Positions 1-9,508 of a DNA stretch of 64,000 bases are shown here, piece by piece. The stretch lies in contig NZ_FNWQ01000002.1 of the NCBI RefSeq assembly GCF_900108365.1, forward strand, positions 1-64,000, read 5' to 3'. The translations under genes and the position numbers were made by a program. Source of the DNA: Chryseobacterium culicis (GTDB lineage: Bacteria > Bacteroidota > Bacteroidia > Flavobacteriales > Weeksellaceae). The first letter of the stretch is position 1. Every line of letters begins with the position of its first letter. Under the pieces are notes generated by a model. It saw only the letters and a program-made list of their open reading frames with translations. It did not search any database and had not been told where the DNA came from.

Positions 1-2
1 AA

Positions 3-31
3 CAAAAAATCCTTACTTTTGGAAGTAAGGA
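3..31 (-). terminator. Rho-independent terminator of the parA operon
   Basis: A 9-bp perfect stem (TCCTTACTT / AAGTAAGGA) with a 4-base loop is flanked on its left by an A-run, which reads as a T-run on the minus strand. It lies 60 bases past the end of the minus-strand gene at 91-672 and would end that operon. Confidence 0.75.
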
Positions 32-90
32 CAGTATTGGATAACTGACAATTATTTTTAAACCCTAACTGTCAGATAAAGTCGTGGCTA

Positions 91-672
91 TTACACGTTA
101 TTGTATTCAGAATCAAAATTTTTATCCAATAGCTCAGCTATTTTATGGGAAGCATTTTCAATAGAATTTTCTAGTAAGGTGTATAAATCGGTTCCATATA
201 TTTTCTGAACTACAGCTACTGCTGTTTTCTTTTCAGATGCATCACAGACTTCTTGTTGTAAGATCATCTTGGTAGTACTTAGTTCCTCGAAGACAACCCC
301 TTGAGCAAAACCATTGTCCTCCTCAATAATTCTATATTTTTTCCATTCTTCTTCCTCTTCAATAAAATCAGGCTCGCTATTAAGATTTTTTTCCGGTTCT
401 TTCTGTAGGTTTTGAACATAGATGTTTTCGTTGACATCATATTCTATGTCTAAATTAGATGGATCAATTTCCAATTCTATTTTTTGCCTTTCAATGGGAG
501 CGATTGGCAGCTCGTGACTTGGAAATGTTTTAGTTTCTCCCATAATGTTGTGCGTTTTGTATGGAGCTCTCTTATCCTCTTTCGAAGAGCTTGGAGCTTG
601 CTTAATAATAATTTTATCATGCAGAAGTAACAGGATTATGATGACTAAACATACAACAATGATGATTTCCAT
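91..672 (-). CDS. Membrane-anchored conjugation-region protein, function unknown
   Basis: This 193-residue protein has one N-terminal membrane segment (about residues 2-18, almost all I, V and L). An acidic, probably disordered linker follows (about residues 40-120), then a short predicted helical tail. I do not recognise the family. It is the third gene of a minus-strand operon, 3 bases after the DUF3408 gene and downstream of parA. Proteins of this shape often follow ParA and DUF3408 in Bacteroidetes conjugative elements, so a transfer-related role is likely but inferred from position only. The gene is complete and followed by a terminator. Confidence 0.6.
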   Translation of the reverse strand: MEIIIVVCLVIIILLLLHDKIIIKQAPSSSKEDKRAPYKTHNIMGETKTFPSHELPIAPIERQKIELEIDPSNLDIEYDVNENIYVQNLQKEPEKNLNSEPDFIEEEEEWKKYRIIEEDNGFAQGVVFEELSTTKMILQQEVCDASEKKTAVAVVQKIYGTDLYTLLENSIENASHKIAELLDKNFDSEYNNV

Positions 673-675
673 AAT

Positions 676-1080
676 TTACAGTATTGGTTTAAAATGTTGG
701 TTAAAATATTCTGTGATGTCATTTCCATAATCCAAGAAATGTTGTTCCAGAATATTATCAATGTATGAGTATAGCGTCGTTCGGTCTTCTCTTGTAATCT
801 GAACAATTCTTAAAAGTCTTTCATGGTATTCAGGTCTTATGTAGACCACTTTGCCATTACGACCTGAAGGCAATCGATTGATCAAGAATGTATCTTCATA
901 AGTTGCTTTTTTGGTAGAATTAATTTTTGATTTTTCCTTAGATTTTTGAAGAGATGGTTCCTTTTTTTGATCTGTTGCTTTTAATGTTGCAGGTTCTTCA
1001 CCGCTGATGACCTGCATCAAATAATCTTCATCTACATGAGGGTTTTCATGCTCTGTACTTTCTTTATTTGTAGCCATCAT
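676..1080 (-). CDS. DUF3408 conjugal transfer protein (TraB-like)
   Basis: This protein of about 134 residues has a polar, charged N-terminal half and a C-terminal half (about residues 65-134) that looks like the DUF3408 fold. That half is a compact helical, DNA-binding-like domain with the stretch IRPEYHERLLRIVQ. In Bacteroidetes conjugative transposons such a protein is normally encoded just after the ParA homologue, as here. I chose the ATG at 1080. An upstream in-frame start would run 40 bases into parA, whereas 1080 leaves 7 bases. A partition- or relaxosome-associated role is inferred, not shown. Confidence 0.7.
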   Translation of the reverse strand: MMATNKESTEHENPHVDEDYLMQVISGEEPATLKATDQKKEPSLQKSKEKSKINSTKKATYEDTFLINRLPSGRNGKVVYIRPEYHERLLRIVQITREDRTTLYSYIDNILEQHFLDYGNDITEYFNQHFKPIL

Positions 1081-1087
1081 TTTCCTT

Positions 1088-1855
1088 TTATAATTGTATG
1101 ATTTGTAGAAACTCTTCAATAAACAGATTCATTTTTGTAGATTTTAGAAGCTGTGATTCTGCCGGTAGCAAGCTGGATCTGAAAATACTGTTATTCAGAT
1201 CATCAGATTCTTTACGGAATTTTTTGCTGTCCATGATCCTAGTATTCATGATGTTAAGCTGGAGTTCTATAATTACCTTTTCATAAATGTCATATAATCC
1301 TGTTTTTTCACGTCCATCAGTCTGATTCCAAAACAACCAGAGGGATTGCTGTCTGCTGTCATTTTCTGTTTGTGGTAATCCTAAAAAAGCTTTAGTAAAT
1401 CCTAAAGTGCTTTCTACAACCAAGCGGTCAGCAGTTAAAGGAGCAAAGATAAAGTCCATAGCTTTTAATGTAGTGAGGACACCCTTTGTGTTAGCAGTTC
1501 CGGGAAGATCAAAAAATATAACATCAGGAACAATAGTCGTTTGTTGTAAATAATCTGACGCTGATTCCAGTGCTGTATCTGCTTTTGACCTAATAATAGG
1601 ATATGCTTTTTTGTTAAGGTGTTGAAACTGCTTCATTGCTACCTTTTTGTAATAATCATTCACCATGATTGTCTTTTTATCGCGCTCTCTCATATTACTT
1701 AAACTATATTGTGGAAAATCACAATCTATAACCAGTATATTATACCCTAAACGGTAGTGAAGCATACTCGCCAGGAGGGTTGTGATAGTTGATTTTCCAA
1801 CACCACCTTTTTGTGTAGAAAAACTTATTTTCAATGTTTTCTTTATTGTTTCCAT
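1088..1855 (-). CDS. parA: ParA/MinD-type ATPase of the conjugative element (TraA-like)
   Basis: This 255-residue ATPase belongs to the ParA family. The deviant Walker A motif KGGVGKST sits near residues 17-24. A Walker B-like stretch VIFFDLPG lies near residues 112-119, and a DCDFPQ motif near residue 44. Family members bind DNA non-specifically as ATP dimers and position DNA or protein cargo. In CTnDOT-like elements the first tra gene encodes such a protein. It heads the minus-strand operon with the DUF3408 gene and a membrane protein, and it diverges from the mobilisation genes across the oriT-like region. Confidence 0.88.
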   Translation of the reverse strand: METIKKTLKISFSTQKGGVGKSTITTLLASMLHYRLGYNILVIDCDFPQYSLSNMRERDKKTIMVNDYYKKVAMKQFQHLNKKAYPIIRSKADTALESASDYLQQTTIVPDVIFFDLPGTANTKGVLTTLKAMDFIFAPLTADRLVVESTLGFTKAFLGLPQTENDSRQQSLWLFWNQTDGREKTGLYDIYEKVIIELQLNIMNTRIMDSKKFRKESDDLNNSIFRSSLLPAESQLLKSTKMNLFIEEFLQIIQL

Positions 1856-2439
1856 TTTGTGAAATTTTATAGTTATTTTCTTTATTGCTTGTTTTTATAT
1901 GTTTGTTATTTCTTTGTAGGTATGTTTTTTTACCTGTTATAAACTTATTTGTATACTTTGAAATATTGTTAAATGTCTTTATGAACTCAGGTTTTGTAAG
2001 TAGTACTATTGTTTTTAAATATTTAAAAATGCTTTTACATTTTTAAAACTTTACATTTTTATTTCTTGCTTTTTTTATCGCTTGTTTTAAATAATACCGT
2101 AAATAAAATACCTTTTGAAATCAATGTTTTCTGTAGGCACTCTCAGGTAGTTTATGGCGCTATTTGGAAATTATGGAAGTTGTGAAGTGAGGGCAAATAG
2201 GATCTAAATTGCAGTATGGATAAATAGGAGAGACCCCCGGTTTTTGCCAGGTAATCTAAAATGTAATGTAAACTGCTCAAGCAGTTTTATCTGCTATGTT
2301 TATAGTGTTCACCTGAACACGGCAAGTTGTGTTTTGAGTGCCTCATAACTGTTTTTTGTGCCTCAAAACAACTTGCCCTGCCGGGAGCTTTAAAACACTC
2401 TCCAAAGTCGAGGTTTATAACTGTTAAAATAGAATTCTA
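1856..2439. other. oriT: Non-coding region with oriT candidate
   Basis: This 584-base gap between divergent parA and mobA holds no convincing gene. Its left half (about 1880-2110) is very AT-rich. Its right half carries three inverted repeats in a row: AAACTGCT-ca-AGCAGTTT (2270-2287), GTGTTC-acct-GAACAC (2305-2320), and a longer pair at 2321-2338 and 2362-2377 (GGCAAGTTG... against ...CAACTTGCC). The heptamer GTGCCTC also occurs twice 20 bases apart (2338 and 2358). Arrays of this kind just upstream of relaxase genes are typical of oriT. The nick site is not identifiable by eye. Confidence 0.55.
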
Positions 2440-2889
2440 ATGGATAATCAGAAAAAAAACAATAGAAATAAAGGAGGAAGAAAACCTAAGGTTGATCCCT
2501 CTATTCATCGTTATGTTTTTCGTTTGAATGATGATGAGAATAGCAAATTTTTGTCTCTTTTTGAAGCTTCGGGAATCGATAATAAAGCTCGATTTATTAT
2601 TTCTGTACTATTTTCCAAAGAGATTAAAACAGTAAAGATTGACAAAGGATCTGTTGATTTTTATATGAGACTTACTTCCTTTTATTCTCAATTCAGAGCA
2701 GTCGGTGTTAATTATAATCAGGTGGTCAAATTATTATATACTCATTTTACCGAAAAAAAAGCTGCTGCATTTTTATATCGATTGGAAAAACAAACTATTG
2801 AACTTACTATTTTATGTCGAAAAATCACCGAATTGGTAAATGAATTTAACTTAGCTTATAATAGAAAATTGAAAGAAAATGATCGCTAA
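2440..2889 (+). CDS. mobA: Mobilisation accessory protein MobA (relaxosome)
   Basis: This 149-residue basic protein starts with a lysine- and arginine-rich tail (GGRKPK) followed by a ribbon-helix-helix-like segment (HRYVFRLNDDENSKFL). It resembles the small MobA/MobC-type accessory proteins that bind oriT and help relaxase loading. It overlaps the relaxase gene by 11 bases, so the two are translationally coupled. It begins about 60 bases after the inverted-repeat cluster. The family call rests on size, motif and position. Confidence 0.8.
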   Translation: MDNQKKNNRNKGGRKPKVDPSIHRYVFRLNDDENSKFLSLFEASGIDNKARFIISVLFSKEIKTVKIDKGSVDFYMRLTSFYSQFRAVGVNYNQVVKLLYTHFTEKKAAAFLYRLEKQTIELTILCRKITELVNEFNLAYNRKLKENDR

Positions 2890-4162
2890 AATTGGACGAA
2901 GCAGCAAGTTATATGGTGCATTGGCTTACAATCATCTTAAAGTTGAGCAGGGAAATGCAAAAATATTATTTACCAATAATATGATTGAAACTCCAGACAA
3001 TAAATATACAATTCCAAAGCTAATTGAATCTTTTGAACCTTATTTAGCGGCCAATAGAAACACGGAAAAACACACACTGCACATATCACTTAATCCCGAT
3101 CCGAATGATAGAGTAAGCGATACGGATTTTGTAAAGATGGCAGAAGATTACATGAATGAAATGGGCTATGGAAAACAACCCTATATTGTATTTAAACATA
3201 CTGATATTGACCGCACACACATTCACATAGTTTCAGTAGGTGTGGATGAATATGGTAAAAAAATCTCAGATAAATTTGAGAAAAAAAGATCAATGGAGAT
3301 ATGTAGAAAGCTGGAAAGAAGTTATAATTTGCTACCAGCAACACAGCGAAAAGAATCTGAAAATAAACTGATTTTTAGTCTTGTTGATTATCAGGCAGGT
3401 AATAGTAAAAATCAAATAGCTTCTGTAATTCGAAATATAGCTGATTATTATTCATTTAAAACACTGGGAGAGTACAACGCTTTGCTTTCACTTTTTAATA
3501 TTAATGCTGAAAAAATTGAGGGTGAATTGCATGGAAAACCACAGCGAGGTTTAGTCTATTTTGCATTAGACAAAAATAAGCAAAAAATTGGGAATCCCAT
3601 TAAAGCTTCAATTATGGGTAAAATGGCGGGACTGAACGCCTTGGAATCACACTTTTTGAAAAGTAAAGAATTTGGGCTAAACTCCTCTAATAAATCTGAT
3701 ATAAAAGCAATTATTGATGATGTTTTGAAATCCAGTAATAATGAAAGGGCTTTTATTGAGAAAGTGAAATCCAAAGGTATTAATACTGTGATACGAAGAA
3801 ATGAAACTGGAAGAATATATGGCATTACATTTATAGACCATAATTCCAGAACCGTCTGGAATGGATCAAGTCTCGGAAAACGGTATTCAGCCAACATATT
3901 TAATGATCTTTGGAAGAATCAACAAACCCATAGAAAAACTTCCGATTTAAAACAGCAGGAATCTCAATCTGTTCCGACAGATAAGTTCTTCTCTGCTGAA
4001 ATCCATTCTTTATTTGGGTTTTTGAGTGGTGAAAATAATAATAACATCTATAACGATGAAAATTCATTGCCTGGATTTTTACCAATGGTGCAGGGGGAAG
4101 ATCACGAAGACGAAATTTTTGCACAACAAATGATGAAGCGAAAAAAGAGAAGAAAACGATAA
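2879..4162 (+). CDS. mobB: Relaxase MobB (MobP/BmgB-like)
   Basis: This 427-residue relaxase nicks oriT and pilots the strand to the recipient. The N-terminal relaxase domain shows Y12 and Y17, an H65-x-x-H68 pair, and the metal-binding motif III with H107, H114 and H116 (THIHIVSVG). The C-terminal third is polar and ends in a lysine/arginine-rich tail. Motif order and length fit the Bacteroides-type relaxases (MobB/BmgB) of conjugative and mobilisable transposons. The partner coupling protein is at 5361, separated by an antisense nuclease gene. All key histidines are present, so it is probably active. Confidence 0.9.
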   Translation: MIAKIGRSSKLYGALAYNHLKVEQGNAKILFTNNMIETPDNKYTIPKLIESFEPYLAANRNTEKHTLHISLNPDPNDRVSDTDFVKMAEDYMNEMGYGKQPYIVFKHTDIDRTHIHIVSVGVDEYGKKISDKFEKKRSMEICRKLERSYNLLPATQRKESENKLIFSLVDYQAGNSKNQIASVIRNIADYYSFKTLGEYNALLSLFNINAEKIEGELHGKPQRGLVYFALDKNKQKIGNPIKASIMGKMAGLNALESHFLKSKEFGLNSSNKSDIKAIIDDVLKSSNNERAFIEKVKSKGINTVIRRNETGRIYGITFIDHNSRTVWNGSSLGKRYSANIFNDLWKNQQTHRKTSDLKQQESQSVPTDKFFSAEIHSLFGFLSGENNNNIYNDENSLPGFLPMVQGEDHEDEIFAQQMMKRKKRRKR

Positions 4163-4176
4163 AATGGTAAATAAAT

Positions 4177-5184
4177 CTATCCTTCTTTTGCTATTAGAGC
4201 CTGCACTTTTCGCTGCAATTCTTTTTTGTCTGGTAAGTATAACTGGTATTTTGAAACAAATATTTTATTAGAAATTCCCCCCGTAGCATATTCTACCAAG
4301 ACTTCATCTTTTTCTGCAGAAAGAATAATTCCTATAGGTTCATTGTCGTCCACTACATTCTCTTCTGATTTGAAGTAGTTAAGGTAAAGGTTCATTTGAC
4401 CAATATCATGATGCTCGACCTCCTTGATTTTTAAATCAATAAGAATAAAACATTTTAGAATGCGGTGATAAAATACCAAATCAATATAAAAATGCCTTTT
4501 CCCTAACGATATTTTGTATTGTCTGCCAACAAACGTAAATCCTTTTCCTAATTCAAGAAGGAACATTTGAAGATTGTCAATGATTTTCTGTTCCAATGCT
4601 TTTTCAGTAACCATATTTTCTTGTGAAATTTTTAAAAAATCAAGAATATAAGGATCTTTTACAGCTTCTTCTACATCGGTAACAATATGTCCGTGTTCAG
4701 AAAGCTTCAGGACTCCTTTTTTATCTTTACTCAAAGCAAGGCGTTCATACAGCGAAGACTTGATCTGACGGTCAAGTTCTCTGTAACCCCAGTTTTCGAT
4801 TTCTGCCTGTTTTTCATAGAATTTTCTGGAATTTTCATCTGAAATAGCTAACAATGTGATGATATGGGTCCAGCTTAATTTGGCAGGCACCGCCTGCCAT
4901 TTTGGATAAGCCAGATAAAAACGACGCATATCAAGTATATTACGCCTGCCAAATCCTTTGCCATATCGCTGTTTCAAATCTTTGGATAGTACTGCTAATA
5001 AATTACTTCCGTATTCAGCTCGTTCTTCACCATGTTGTTCATACTCCACAATGTGCCTGCCAATTTCCCAATTGGATTTCACCAGTTCACTGTTGATGGC
5101 TCGCACGGCATTTTGCCTTGCCGTTTCTATAGTAGAACCAATGCTGTTAAGGAGATTATTATAATTTGATTGTAGCGTATTCAT
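4177..5184 (-). CDS. DUF1016/YhcG-type PD-(D/E)XK nuclease
   Basis: This protein has 335 residues from the ATG at 5184; a TTG 21 bases upstream is possible. The N-terminal half is the DUF1016 helical domain (NWEIGRHIVEYEQ, RNILDMRRFY, LSWTHIITLL). The C-terminal half is the PDDEXK domain with YIDLVFYHR and the catalytic-type IDLKI pair (D, D-x-K), then DIGQMNLYLNYF. YhcG-family nucleases occur in mobile elements and near restriction systems; their substrate is poorly known. The gene lies antisense between mobB and the coupling-protein gene, which are usually adjacent, so it looks like an inserted cargo gene. It is convergent with mobB, with only 14 bases between them. Confidence 0.85.
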   Translation of the reverse strand: MNTLQSNYNNLLNSIGSTIETARQNAVRAINSELVKSNWEIGRHIVEYEQHGEERAEYGSNLLAVLSKDLKQRYGKGFGRRNILDMRRFYLAYPKWQAVPAKLSWTHIITLLAISDENSRKFYEKQAEIENWGYRELDRQIKSSLYERLALSKDKKGVLKLSEHGHIVTDVEEAVKDPYILDFLKISQENMVTEKALEQKIIDNLQMFLLELGKGFTFVGRQYKISLGKRHFYIDLVFYHRILKCFILIDLKIKEVEHHDIGQMNLYLNYFKSEENVVDDNEPIGIILSAEKDEVLVEYATGGISNKIFVSKYQLYLPDKKELQRKVQALIAKEG

Positions 5185-5360
5185 CTTGATTTGTTGTAAT
5201 GACAAATGTAAATATTTTCAATAAAGAGCAGGTCATCCCAAAGCGTCTAAATTATATTGTAAACAATGCCAATGAAGGACAAATGATGCCAATAACAGCC
5301 TCTGATATTTTCATGAACTGATGACTTCTACATTCATTCCTAAACTTAAAATTATATCAT

Positions 5361-7358
5361 ATGCAGGGTGAAGACGACTTAAGAGGGCTTGCTAAAATCA
5401 TGGGATTTATGAGAGCTGTAAGCATTGTAATGGTACTTATGCATCTATACTGGTACTGTTATCACGCTTTTGTAGAACAAGGTTGGACATTGGAAATTGT
5501 CAATACAATACTGACTAATTTTCAAAAGACTACCGGATTGTTTTCCTATCCTGTATATACCAAAGTTTTTGCCTTGGTATTATTGGCTTTAAGCTGTCTT
5601 GGAACCAAAGGAGTGAAAGATGAGAAAATTACATGGGCAAAAATTACTAAAGTATTAATCATTGGTTTTCTGTTGTATTTTTTCAATTTTCCTTTATTGA
5701 AACTGAATTGGTTTCTAGGAACAGTTCTTTACTTCATTTCAATTTCTGGCGGATACATTTTTCTCATGGTGGGCGGGTTATGGATGAACAGACTATTGAC
5801 CAATAACTTAATGGAAGATGTGTTCAATAATGAGAATGAAAGCTTTATGCAGGAAACGAAGTTAATGGAAAATGAATATTCCATCAATTTACCCACTAAG
5901 TTTTATTACAACGGAAAATGGAATCAAGGATGGATTAATATTGTTAACCCTTTCAGAGCCACTATTGTTTTAGGAACACCGGGATCCGGAAAGTCATATG
6001 CTATTGTAAACAATTTTATTAAGCAGCAGATTGAGAAAGGCTTTTCCATGTACATCTATGATTTTAAGTTTGATGATCTTTCAACGATTGCTTATAATCA
6101 TTTATTAAAACATTACGATAAGTATAAGGTTAAACCAAAGTTTTACGTAATTAATTTTGATGATCCGAGGAAAAGTCATCGTTGTAATCCCTTAGATCCT
6201 AATTTCATGACAGATATATCTGATGCTTATGAAGCCGCCTACACCATAATGCTAAATCTAAACCGCAGTTGGATACAGAAACAAGGAGACTTTTTCGTAG
6301 AGTCACCAATTATTTTGTTGGCAGCGATAATTTGGTTTTTAAAAATTTATGAAGACGGTAAATATTGTACTTTTCCTCATGCTATTGAACTACTGAATAA
6401 AAAATATTCAGATGTTTTTACCATTTTAACTTCTTATCCTGATCTTGAAAATTACCTGTCTCCGTTTATGGATGCATGGCAGGGTGGAGCACAGGATCAA
6501 CTCCAGGGACAAATAGCTTCAGCTAAAATTCCCTTATCCAGAATGATTTCCCCACAACTGTATTGGGTGATGACAGGTGATGACTTTTCATTGGATATTA
6601 ATAATCCAAAACAACCTAAAATTTTATGTGTTGGAAATAATCCGGACAGACAAAATATTTATTCGGCTGCATTGGGATTATATAATTCCCGTATCGTAAA
6701 GCTGATTAATAAAAAAGGACAGCTGAAAAGTTCAGTTATTATTGATGAACTTCCTACCATTTATTTCAGAGGGCTGGATAATCTGATTGCAACAGCAAGA
6801 AGTAATAAAGTAGCGGTATGTTTAGGATTTCAAGATTTCTCTCAGTTAACAAGAGATTATGGTGATAAAGAAAGTAAGGTGATTCAGAACACCGTGGGTA
6901 ATATTTTTAGTGGACAGGTAGTAGGAGAGACGGCAAAAAGCCTTTCAGAGCGTTTTGGAAAGGTTTTACAAAAGAGACAGAGCATGACCATTAACAGAAA
7001 CGATAAATCTACTTCTATATCTACTCAGCTGGACAGTCTGATACCGGCTTCAAAAATTTCGACCTTGACGCAAGGTATGTTTGTAGGGGCAGTATCTGAT
7101 AATTTTGATGAACGTATTGAACAAAAAATGTTTCATGCTGAAATCGTTGTTGATAACGAAAAAGTTTTAGAAGATACAAAAGAGTATCAGAAAATCCCGG
7201 AGATCTTATTTTTTACAGATTTGCAGGGTAATGATAATATGAAAGAGATTATTGATCGTAATTATAAACAGATTAAACATGATATTATTTTGATAATCCA
7301 AAATGAGATGGAAAGAATTAAAAATGATCCTGATTTGGAGTATTTAATACAAAATTAA
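5361..7358 (+). CDS. mobC: VirD4/TraG-like type IV coupling protein (MobC)
   Basis: This 665-residue coupling ATPase would link the relaxosome to the type IV secretion channel at the inner membrane. The N-terminus has about four hydrophobic segments (roughly residues 12-35, 65-82, 96-112, 119-142). The ATPase domain has Walker A GTPGSGKS (205-212) and a Walker B-like stretch VIIDELPT near residues 459-466, followed by the arginine-rich ATARSNKV helix. The C-terminus resembles the TraG recognition region. It completes the mobA-mobB-mobC set in the same orientation after the antisense DUF1016 gene. A bidirectional terminator follows directly. Confidence 0.88.
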   Translation: MQGEDDLRGLAKIMGFMRAVSIVMVLMHLYWYCYHAFVEQGWTLEIVNTILTNFQKTTGLFSYPVYTKVFALVLLALSCLGTKGVKDEKITWAKITKVLIIGFLLYFFNFPLLKLNWFLGTVLYFISISGGYIFLMVGGLWMNRLLTNNLMEDVFNNENESFMQETKLMENEYSINLPTKFYYNGKWNQGWINIVNPFRATIVLGTPGSGKSYAIVNNFIKQQIEKGFSMYIYDFKFDDLSTIAYNHLLKHYDKYKVKPKFYVINFDDPRKSHRCNPLDPNFMTDISDAYEAAYTIMLNLNRSWIQKQGDFFVESPIILLAAIIWFLKIYEDGKYCTFPHAIELLNKKYSDVFTILTSYPDLENYLSPFMDAWQGGAQDQLQGQIASAKIPLSRMISPQLYWVMTGDDFSLDINNPKQPKILCVGNNPDRQNIYSAALGLYNSRIVKLINKKGQLKSSVIIDELPTIYFRGLDNLIATARSNKVAVCLGFQDFSQLTRDYGDKESKVIQNTVGNIFSGQVVGETAKSLSERFGKVLQKRQSMTINRNDKSTSISTQLDSLIPASKISTLTQGMFVGAVSDNFDERIEQKMFHAEIVVDNEKVLEDTKEYQKIPEILFFTDLQGNDNMKEIIDRNYKQIKHDIILIIQNEMERIKNDPDLEYLIQN

Positions 7359-7391
7359 AAAGACTGTTTCATATGGAGACAGTCTTTTTAA
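7355..7391. terminator. Bidirectional terminator between mobC and topB
   Basis: A 13-bp perfect inverted repeat (TTAAAAAGACTGT / ACAGTCTTTTTAA) with an 11-base loop sits between the convergent genes. It has A/T tracts on both sides, so it can stop transcription from either direction. Confidence 0.8.
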
Positions 7392-7406
7392 TGCGATTTT
7401 AAAAAA

Positions 7407-9482
7407 TTATTTGTTTTTGTGTTCAAATGTAAAAGAGGTTGTATGATCTTCGTTTAAAGCAATGTAGGCGTTGAATTGATTACCAGATTTACTTTTCATC
7501 CCTCTAATGAGAGAAGTCTTACCTTTTTTAACAAGACTTTCAATATCAGGAAGGCTCAATTGTATTTCACAAATATTTCTAAATTGTAACCAATTGCAAT
7601 TTTCATCAGGACATTTTATTATTGTATGATGAATAATCAAGTGCTGTACTTTACATTTAGGGCATACTAGCTTTGGAAGATCACTTCTCTCTACATGATG
7701 TTGTAAGAATTCTTCTGTGACAGATTGAGTATAAACTTCAATTTGTTTTTGAAAAGCAGTAGCATCCAATTCTTTATTTTCAATACGTTGAAAATCCAAT
7801 TCCCATTCAGCATTCAAAGATACATCTGCAATTTTTCTATCTTTTACCAGTTCATATACTCGAAGACCTTTTTCAGTGGGAATGAGTGATTTCTGCTTTC
7901 TGAGAATGTAACCTCTGTCAAGTAATATTTCAATGATAGAAGCTCGTGTAGCCGGAGTACCTATACCTAAATTTTTTAAAACTTTTTTCTGCTCTTCATT
8001 TTCAATTTCTTTTCCGGCATTTTCCATGGCAGACAGTAAACTTGCTTCAGTATAAAGTGCAGGAGCCTGAGTTTTTTCATCCAATACATTGATCGTTTTA
8101 ATCTTTACTTCCATTCCTTTTTTTAACTCAGGGAATTCTTGTACTTTTTCAAGATCATCTGAAAAACTTCCATAGATACTTCGCCAACCTTTTTGCAATA
8201 CCTTAGATCCTTTGGCTGCAAAATCGTAATGAAGTATTTTCAAAGTAATAGTAGTAATTTCCTTGATACAGGGTTGTGAAACTGATTCAAGCAATCGAAA
8301 AGCAATCAGTTCATAGATTGCTTTTTCTTGCCCTGACAGAGCAGATGGAACCTTTTCAGTAGTCAGTAAACCATGATGATCTGTAACCTTTAGATAATTA
8401 ACTATTTTTTTATTGAAGTTTCCCCAAGTAAGAATGCTCGTAAATGGCTTGTATTGTTCGTTTTCATGCAATGCTCTTATCAGGTCAGGTATTTCTGGCC
8501 AGACGTCCTCCGGAATATATTGACTTCCTATACGTGGATAGGTGATGAATTTTTTTTCATATAGACTTTGAGCAATATTCAACGTTTCTTCTGCTGTAAA
8601 GTTGAATCTTTTGTTGGCTTCTTTCTGCAATCCAGTAAGATCAAATAACAAAGGAGACTGTTCAGTCACTGTTTTTGTATCAATAGCAGTGATAGCAGAC
8701 TGTATATGGTTTCTTTCGATTAGTTTAACAAGATCTTCAGCCTGTTTTTTTTCAGTAAACTTGGTAACACTTAGACTTTTAAACTCCATAAAATCTTTAT
8801 GATGCAATAATTCAATCTGCCAGTATTTCTGGGATGTGAAATTTTGATTTTCCTGATACCGTTTACAAATGATTGCTAATGTCGGAGTCTGAACTCTCCC
8901 CAATGAATATATACCATCACCTGTTGCAGTACTTAATGCCTGTGTTGAGTTGATTCCCAGTAACCAGTCGGCTCTGCTTCTGCATTGGGCTGCCGCATAT
9001 AAACCATCATAGTAATTCCCTGGTTTTAAATTTTTAAACCCTTCTTGAATGGCTTTTTCTGTTAATGAGCTGATCCATAATCTTTGAAAAGTTTTTTTGC
9101 AGTTAAGATATTCATAGATATAACGGAATATAAGTTCACCTTCCCGCCCTGCATCAGTAGCAACAATAATGCTTTCACATTCTTTAAATAACCTTTCAAT
9201 AACTCTTAATTGGTGATCTGCTCTTTTATCAATAACCAATTCCTTACCTTTTTTTACTTTTCTTAAAGTCAGGATAAAAGGATTTGGTAAGAAGGGGAGA
9301 GCTTTTTTATCAAAACCTGATATACCGTAATCTTCTGGCATTCCAAGAGCTATGAGATGTCCAAAAGCCCAGGTGACATTATATCCATTACCTGCCAGAT
9401 AACCATCTTTTTTTTCTGATACTCCCAGTAAATTGGCAATTTCTCTCGCTACACTGGGCTTTTCTGCTAATACTACTTTCAT
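7407..9482 (-). CDS. topB: DNA topoisomerase III of the ICE, with a DUF3945-like C-terminus
   Basis: This 691-residue type IA topoisomerase relaxes and decatenates single-stranded DNA during transfer or replication. The N-terminal TOPRIM domain begins KVVLAEKPSVAREIA and has the DAGREGE motif. The catalytic tyrosine is in KKFITYPRIGSQYIP, near residue 316. A four-Cys zinc finger (CPKCKV ... CPDENC) lies near residues 611-630. The last 50 residues (about 640-690) closely resemble the repeats of the DUF3945 protein encoded next to it, an unusual addition. Conjugative elements of Bacteroidetes commonly carry their own topoisomerase III. The gene lies 26 bases downstream of the DUF3945 gene and is probably co-transcribed with it. 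Confidence 0.92.
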   Translation of the reverse strand: MKVVLAEKPSVAREIANLLGVSEKKDGYLAGNGYNVTWAFGHLIALGMPEDYGISGFDKKALPFLPNPFILTLRKVKKGKELVIDKRADHQLRVIERLFKECESIIVATDAGREGELIFRYIYEYLNCKKTFQRLWISSLTEKAIQEGFKNLKPGNYYDGLYAAAQCRSRADWLLGINSTQALSTATGDGIYSLGRVQTPTLAIICKRYQENQNFTSQKYWQIELLHHKDFMEFKSLSVTKFTEKKQAEDLVKLIERNHIQSAITAIDTKTVTEQSPLLFDLTGLQKEANKRFNFTAEETLNIAQSLYEKKFITYPRIGSQYIPEDVWPEIPDLIRALHENEQYKPFTSILTWGNFNKKIVNYLKVTDHHGLLTTEKVPSALSGQEKAIYELIAFRLLESVSQPCIKEITTITLKILHYDFAAKGSKVLQKGWRSIYGSFSDDLEKVQEFPELKKGMEVKIKTINVLDEKTQAPALYTEASLLSAMENAGKEIENEEQKKVLKNLGIGTPATRASIIEILLDRGYILRKQKSLIPTEKGLRVYELVKDRKIADVSLNAEWELDFQRIENKELDATAFQKQIEVYTQSVTEEFLQHHVERSDLPKLVCPKCKVQHLIIHHTIIKCPDENCNWLQFRNICEIQLSLPDIESLVKKGKTSLIRGMKSKSGNQFNAYIALNEDHTTSFTFEHKNK

Positions 9483-9508
9483 TTTGATATTATTTTTTGA
9501 AGTTAGTA

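Noticed and set aside
3556..3897. 113-codon antisense frame inside mobB
   Set aside because: It lies wholly within the relaxase gene, which has strong motifs; a shadow.
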